From assembly GCF_934190775.1 (NCBI RefSeq), contig NZ_CAKPTG010000028.1:1-17221 (forward strand): a stretch of 17,221 bases of DNA, read 5' to 3'. The DNA comes from an uncultured Phascolarctobacterium sp. Its GTDB lineage: Bacteria > Bacillota > Negativicutes > Acidaminococcales > Acidaminococcaceae. Under the pieces are notes generated by a model, which was given only the letters and a program-made list of their open reading frames with translations, was not told the DNA's origin and made no database searches. The translations under genes were made by a program, and so were the position numbers. This document shows, one piece after another, positions 13,461-17,221 of the stretch (position 1 is the stretch's first letter; each line of letters begins with the position of its first letter).

Positions 13461-14546
13461 ATGGAAAAATTTGCTTTTATTCTACATCCATTATCCCTGC
13501 AGGATATGGAACATTTATCACCTTTGATGAGGTATATCCCCAATCCGATAATCGAAGCCTGTCTGAAAATGAAGAAGCCGTTCAAGGTTTCACATATTAC
13601 CGGCATCAAGAGTCCTTATGCTGAAGCTGAAGGCTGGTTTATCGGCTGTCCGCTGACTGCTAAGCAGATGGTGGAACTGCCTGAGGAATTTGTTATGGAC
13701 AGAATCATCGAGTCCGGCAAGGTTGCTCAGGAGCTGGGAGCCAAGATTGTCGGCCTGGGTGCTTTCACTTCTATTGTCGGTGATGCAGGCATTACTGTAG
13801 CCAAAAATCTGGATATAGCAGTTACCAGCGGTAACAGCTATACCGTTGCTACCGCTATCCAGGGCACTAAGCAGGCTGCCAGAATGATGGGCAAGGACCT
13901 GAAGGAATGTCGTGCTGTCGTAGTTGGTGCTACCGGCTCGATTGGTGCTGCTTCCGTACGTCTGTTGGCCAAAGAGGTTAAGCATATTACACTTGTTGCC
14001 CGTCACATGGGACCGCTGGAGGAGCTGGCGCAGGAGCTTATTGAGCAAAATCATTGCGAGGTTGCCGTAAGCCAGGATATTCGCACATCTCTGCAGGAGG
14101 CTGACATTGTTATTACCGTAACCAGCGCGCTGGACTTTTTGATTGAGCCTGGCGACCTGAAGCCTGGCGCTGTAGTATGCGATGTTGCGCGTCCGCGTAA
14201 CGTATCGCGTGAGGTATCGCTGCAGCGTAACGATGTGCTGGTAATCGAAGGTGGCGTCATTAACGTGCCCGGTAACGTAGATTTTCATTTCAACTTCGGC
14301 TTCCCGCCGCATACATCCTATGCATGCATGGCAGAAACTATGATTCTGGCACTGGATGGCCGTTATGAAAACTTCTCCCTGGGCAGATCTCTGGATATCA
14401 ACAAGATTAATCTTATTTCTCAGCTGGCAGATAAGCATAATTTCAAGATGGCGGGCTTCCGTAATTTTGAACGTGCTGTTTCTACGCAGCATATTGAGGA
14501 AGTCAAGCATAATGCCCAGCATGCGCTGGCAGTGCATGGCTGCTGA
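13461..14546 (+). CDS. Acyl-ACP reductase-like (AAR/COG5322) NAD(P)-dependent dehydrogenase
   Basis: A 361-aa protein colinear with cyanobacterial long-chain acyl-ACP reductase as I remember it. Shared blocks are LGAFTSIV, VTSGNSYTVA, a Rossmann loop VGATGSIGAASV (Gly156, Gly159, Gly162), VLVIEGGVINVPGNVDF, ACMAETMIL and NFSLGRS. The cysteine in ACMAETM, Cys289, sits where the cyanobacterial enzyme has its acyl-thioester cysteine (ACFAESM). AAR reduces fatty acyl-ACP to fatty aldehyde with NADPH. Whether this relative uses acyl-ACP, acyl-CoA or another thioester is inference. Cyanobacterial AAR is about 341 aa; this one has a His-rich extra tail of about 20 residues. ATG 13461 uses AAGGAG at 13443-13448 inside the preceding gene. 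Other annotations (shikimate dehydrogenase, amino-acid dehydrogenase) are possible and less specific. Confidence 0.8.
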   Translation: MEKFAFILHPLSLQDMEHLSPLMRYIPNPIIEACLKMKKPFKVSHITGIKSPYAEAEGWFIGCPLTAKQMVELPEEFVMDRIIESGKVAQELGAKIVGLGAFTSIVGDAGITVAKNLDIAVTSGNSYTVATAIQGTKQAARMMGKDLKECRAVVVGATGSIGAASVRLLAKEVKHITLVARHMGPLEELAQELIEQNHCEVAVSQDIRTSLQEADIVITVTSALDFLIEPGDLKPGAVVCDVARPRNVSREVSLQRNDVLVIEGGVINVPGNVDFHFNFGFPPHTSYACMAETMILALDGRYENFSLGRSLDINKINLISQLADKHNFKMAGFRNFERAVSTQHIEEVKHNAQHALAVHGC

Positions 14547-14548
14547 TA

Positions 14549-14578
14549 TTGACAAGTAAATCCGGCAACTATTATAAT
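14549..14578 (+). promoter_or_regulatory. Strong promoter of greA-lysS
   Basis: A perfect TTGACA (14549-14554), an 18-bp spacer and a perfect TATAAT (14573-14578), starting 3 bp after the stop of the preceding gene. No terminator separates them, so upstream read-through is also possible. Confidence 0.85.
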
Positions 14579-14632
14579 CAGTATATGCGTTTAAGTAAAT
14601 TTTTATATAAATAATGATAAAGGAGCAGGAAC

Positions 14633-15109
14633 ATGGCAAGCAAAGAAACTATTTTAACAGCTGAAGGCTTAAGAAAATTACAAGAAGAATTAGCTCAACG
14701 TAAGGGCGAAATCCGTGAAGAAATCGTTGAACGTCTGAAAGAAGCAAGAGCACAGGGCGACTTGAGCGAGAACTCCGAGTACGATCAGGCAAAGGAAGAC
14801 CAAGGTAAAAACGAAGGCCGTATTCTGGAGCTGGAGCAGATGATTAAAACTGCTACCATCATCGATGACAGTGCCAGCAAAGCAGCAGGTGTTGTATCTC
14901 TTGGTTCTACTGTACTGCTGAAGGACGTAGAAACCGGTGATGAAGAAACCTACACTATCGTTGGTACTACTGAAGCAGATCCGTTCGAAAACCGTATTTC
15001 CAACGAATCCCCTGTAGGTGCAGCTATTCTGGGCCGCAAGGTTCATGATGTTGTTATCACTAAAACCCCTGTAGGTGAATTGTCCTACGAAATCGTGGAA
15101 ATTAAATAA
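14633..15109 (+). CDS. greA: Transcription elongation factor GreA
   Basis: A 158-aa factor that enters the RNA polymerase secondary channel and stimulates cleavage of backtracked transcripts. The N-terminal antiparallel coiled coil (about 1-75) carries the acidic tip GDLSENSEYDQAKEDQ, with Asp43 and Glu46 at the catalytic turn. The C-terminal FKBP-like domain holds VSLGSTVLLKD, YTIVGTTEADP, ISNESPVGAAILGRKVHD and the closing YEIVEIK. ATG 14633 is preceded by AAAGGAG (14619-14625). The length is the standard 158 residues. It is the first gene of a two-gene unit under a near-consensus promoter; lysS follows after 17 bp. greA-lysS pairing is widespread in Firmicutes. Confidence 0.98.
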   Translation: MASKETILTAEGLRKLQEELAQRKGEIREEIVERLKEARAQGDLSENSEYDQAKEDQGKNEGRILELEQMIKTATIIDDSASKAAGVVSLGSTVLLKDVETGDEETYTIVGTTEADPFENRISNESPVGAAILGRKVHDVVITKTPVGELSYEIVEIK

Positions 15110-15126
15110 TAAGGAGAAGGGCGACA

Positions 15127-17097
15127 ATGGCAGAGGTAAAGAATAAACCTAATACAGAAGAAGCTGCAGTGCTTACTGAAAACGAAATCAACGAGCAAAT
15201 GCAGGTCCGCATTGACAAGATGCATAAAATTGAGGAGCATGGCTGGAAGCCTTTCGGCTATCGCTTCCTGTACACTCATCGTGCAGCAGATATCGCTGCG
15301 CAGTTCGATGAGCTGTCCGAAAAAGAAACTGAAGTAAAAATGGCTGGCCGTATTATGGCTATCCGCGGCCACGGCAAAACCTGCTTCATGGATATGCAGG
15401 ATAAGACTGGCCGTATCCAGGTATATGTACGTAAGGACGTTATCGGTGAAGAAAACTATGCGCTGATTAAGCTGATGGATATCGGAGATACTGTAGGTAT
15501 TACCGGTACTGCTTTCCGCACCCATATGGGCGAGCTATCTATCAAAGCAAGTTCCGTAGAAATGCTGTCCAAATCCCTGCGTCCGCTGCCGGAAAAATGG
15601 CATGGACTTAAGGACGTTGAAACCCGTTACCGTCAACGTTATGTTGATCTGATTGTTAATCCGGAAGTGCGTGATACCTTTGTAAAACGCAGCCAGATTA
15701 TCAGAAGTGTACGCGAGGTTCTCGACAGCCATGATTTCCTGGAGGTAGAAACCCCTATTCTCAACACCATCGCAGGTGGTGCTGCTGCACGTCCGTTTAT
15801 CAGCTATCATAATGCTCTGGATATGCAGGTTTATATGCGTATTGCGCCTGAGCTGTACCTCAAACGCCTTATAGTTGGTGGTATGGACCGCGTATATGAA
15901 ATGGGCCGCGTATTCCGTAACGAGGGCATTGATAACCGTCATAATCCGGAATTCACCAGCGTAGAGATTTATCAGGCATTTGCTGATTACCGCGATATGA
16001 TGGACCTGACTGAAGAGGTTGTTGTTAAGACTGCTGAGAAGGTTCTTGGCACTACCACTATCAATTATGAAGGCACTACAATTGAGCTGGCTTCTCCCTG
16101 GAAGCGTATGAGCATGATTGAGGCAGTAAAAGAATATTCCGGCAAGGACTTTACTAACGTAACCGATCTGGAAGAAGCACGCGCTATTGCTAAAGAGCTG
16201 AATGTGGCTATTGAGCCTTCCTTTGGCATTGGCAAAATTATCAACGCCTGCTTCGAAGAATATGTTGAAGATAAGCTGATTCAGCCTACCTTTATTACCG
16301 GTCACCCGAAAGAAATTTCTCCGCTGGCAAAGAGCAACCCGGAAAACCCCGAAATCACCGATCGTTTCGAGGCTTATATCTATGGCCGCGAAATCTGCAA
16401 CGGCTTTACCGAATTGAACGATCCTATCGACCAGAAGGAGCGTTTCTTAAAGCAGGTTGAAGAACGTGCTAACGGCGACGAAGAAGCAAATATGATGGAC
16501 GAGGACTTTGTCAACGCCCTGGAATACGGTCTGCCTCCGACAGGTGGTTTAGGCATTGGTATCGACCGTCTGGTAATGTTTTTGACCAACAGCTCTACCA
16601 TTCGTGACGTACTGTTCTTCCCGACCATGAAACCGTTGGGCAAGGCTGTAAGCGAGAAGCCTGACTTTATGCAGGCTCCTGCTGTTGCTGCACCCGTAGA
16701 AGAGGCTAAGGAGGAAACTATCGATTTCTCTAAGGTTGTTATTGAGCCTGCCTATGAAGAATATGTTGACTTTGACACCTTCTGCAAGTCCGATATCCGT
16801 GTTGTTAAGGTTAAAGAATGTACCGCTGTACCCAAGAGCAAAAAGTTGCTGAAATTTGTTCTGGATGACGGTACCGGTACCGATCGTGTAATTTTGAGCG
16901 GTATCCATGCATTCTATGAGCCTGAAGAGCTGGTAGGCAAGACTCTGGTTGCTATTGTTAACCTGCCGCCGCGCAAAATGATGGGTATTGACTCCTGCGG
17001 TATGCTGCTGTCTGCTATCCATGAAGAGGAAGGCGCAGAGAAGCTGAACCTTATTATGGTAGATAAGCGTATCCCGGCTGGTGCACGTTTGCACTAA
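15127..17097 (+). CDS. lysS: Lysyl-tRNA synthetase (class II) with C-terminal tRNA-binding domain
   Basis: A 656-aa enzyme, about 150 residues longer than the usual 490-505. The N-terminal OB-fold anticodon-binding domain includes VKMAGRIMAIRGHGKTCFMDMQD. The class II core shows motif 2 GRVFRNEGIDNRHNPEFT (Arg264, Glu266), HPKEISPLAK, EICNGFTELNDP and motif 3 GLGIGIDRLVM (Arg481), ending near residue 505. An Ala/Glu/Pro-rich linker follows (about 506-546). Then comes a complete Trbp111/EMAPII/MetG-beta-type OB domain (547-656): FDTFCKSDIRVVKV, PKSKKLLKFVLDDG, RVILSGI, LVAIVNLPPRKMMGIDSCGMLLSA. That domain usually ends MetRS and binds the tRNA elbow without sequence specificity. The frame is continuous, so the fusion is not an assembly joint visible here. 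ATG 15127 follows AAGGAG (15111-15116). The synthetase charges tRNA-Lys with lysine and ATP. Confidence 0.98.
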   Translation: MAEVKNKPNTEEAAVLTENEINEQMQVRIDKMHKIEEHGWKPFGYRFLYTHRAADIAAQFDELSEKETEVKMAGRIMAIRGHGKTCFMDMQDKTGRIQVYVRKDVIGEENYALIKLMDIGDTVGITGTAFRTHMGELSIKASSVEMLSKSLRPLPEKWHGLKDVETRYRQRYVDLIVNPEVRDTFVKRSQIIRSVREVLDSHDFLEVETPILNTIAGGAAARPFISYHNALDMQVYMRIAPELYLKRLIVGGMDRVYEMGRVFRNEGIDNRHNPEFTSVEIYQAFADYRDMMDLTEEVVVKTAEKVLGTTTINYEGTTIELASPWKRMSMIEAVKEYSGKDFTNVTDLEEARAIAKELNVAIEPSFGIGKIINACFEEYVEDKLIQPTFITGHPKEISPLAKSNPENPEITDRFEAYIYGREICNGFTELNDPIDQKERFLKQVEERANGDEEANMMDEDFVNALEYGLPPTGGLGIGIDRLVMFLTNSSTIRDVLFFPTMKPLGKAVSEKPDFMQAPAVAAPVEEAKEETIDFSKVVIEPAYEEYVDFDTFCKSDIRVVKVKECTAVPKSKKLLKFVLDDGTGTDRVILSGIHAFYEPEELVGKTLVAIVNLPPRKMMGIDSCGMLLSAIHEEEGAEKLNLIMVDKRIPAGARLH

Positions 17098-17112
17098 AAC
17101 TAAAGATATTTT

Positions 17113-17143
17113 GGCGCTATGCGAAAGCATAGCGCCTTTTTTT
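17113..17143 (+). terminator. Intrinsic terminator of greA-lysS
   Basis: GGCGCTATGC (17113-17122) and GCATAGCGCC (17127-17136) pair perfectly around a GAAA tetraloop, followed by seven T. The remaining 78 bp to the window end hold no gene I can support. Confidence 0.96.
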
Positions 17144-17221
17144 CGGTTCTTTGTCAAGTTTTGGGGTTTTTAATAATTTAGCACCCTGAAATCTGTAAAA
17201 TTACTCTTTACAACTTAAATA

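Noticed and set aside
17151..17179. Promoter for a gene beyond the right edge (TTGTCA-17-TAATTT)
   Set aside because: The -10 is poor, and no start codon or ribosome site is visible before the window ends.

Overview
This window looks like chromosomal housekeeping DNA from a low-to-moderate GC, Gram-positive-lineage (Firmicutes/Bacillota) bacterium. All protein genes lie on the + strand. The order polA-mutM-coaE-lytic transglycosylase followed by birA-coaX-dusB-(two dehydrogenase-like genes)-greA-lysS is a Firmicutes arrangement. An O-antigen-ligase-type polymerase at the left edge and the protein sequences suggest the diderm class Negativicutes, perhaps near Phascolarctobacterium or Acidaminococcus. 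The class and genus are inferred from remembered sequences, with no search behind them.

Left edge (1-2700): a GC-rich structured intergenic repeat, then an O-antigen ligase/polymerase-type membrane protein whose reading frame contains a 123-bp, 41-codon insertion built from short TAGTG/CACTA units in inverted orientation. A 412-bp gap follows. It holds a strong promoter and a terminator-like hairpin (possible small RNA or attenuated leader) before an unrecognised 230-aa gene that ends in a strong terminator.

DNA repair/CoA/cell wall block (2759-7502): an extended -10 promoter drives polA, mutM (GTG start), coaE and a membrane-anchored lytic transglycosylase. They are tightly spaced, and the last two overlap by 17 bp.

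tRNA block (7543-8098): tRNA-Leu(CAG), tRNA-Leu(GAG) and a second identical tRNA-Leu(CAG). The two CAG units are a direct duplication that includes the -10 element and a leader hairpin. Two membrane-anchored SH3-like proteins, apparently diverged paralogues, follow and end in a terminator.

Cofactor/tRNA/transcription block (9360-17143): birA (biotin ligase/repressor), coaX (type III pantothenate kinase), dusB (tRNA dihydrouridine synthase), a gene of the family annotated quinate 5-dehydrogenase, a homologue of cyanobacterial acyl-ACP reductase, greA and lysS. LysS carries an extra C-terminal Trbp111/EMAPII-type tRNA-binding domain. Individual promoters are visible before birA, coaX, the dehydrogenase pair and greA-lysS, and a perfect hairpin terminator closes lysS. 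With coaX and coaE, the window encodes the first and last kinases of CoA synthesis.

I see no CRISPR array, prophage, transposase, toxin-antitoxin pair or defence island. The most noteworthy items are the in-frame palindromic insertion, the LysRS fusion and the acyl-ACP-reductase-like gene with its conserved neighbour. None amounts to a demonstrated new system.
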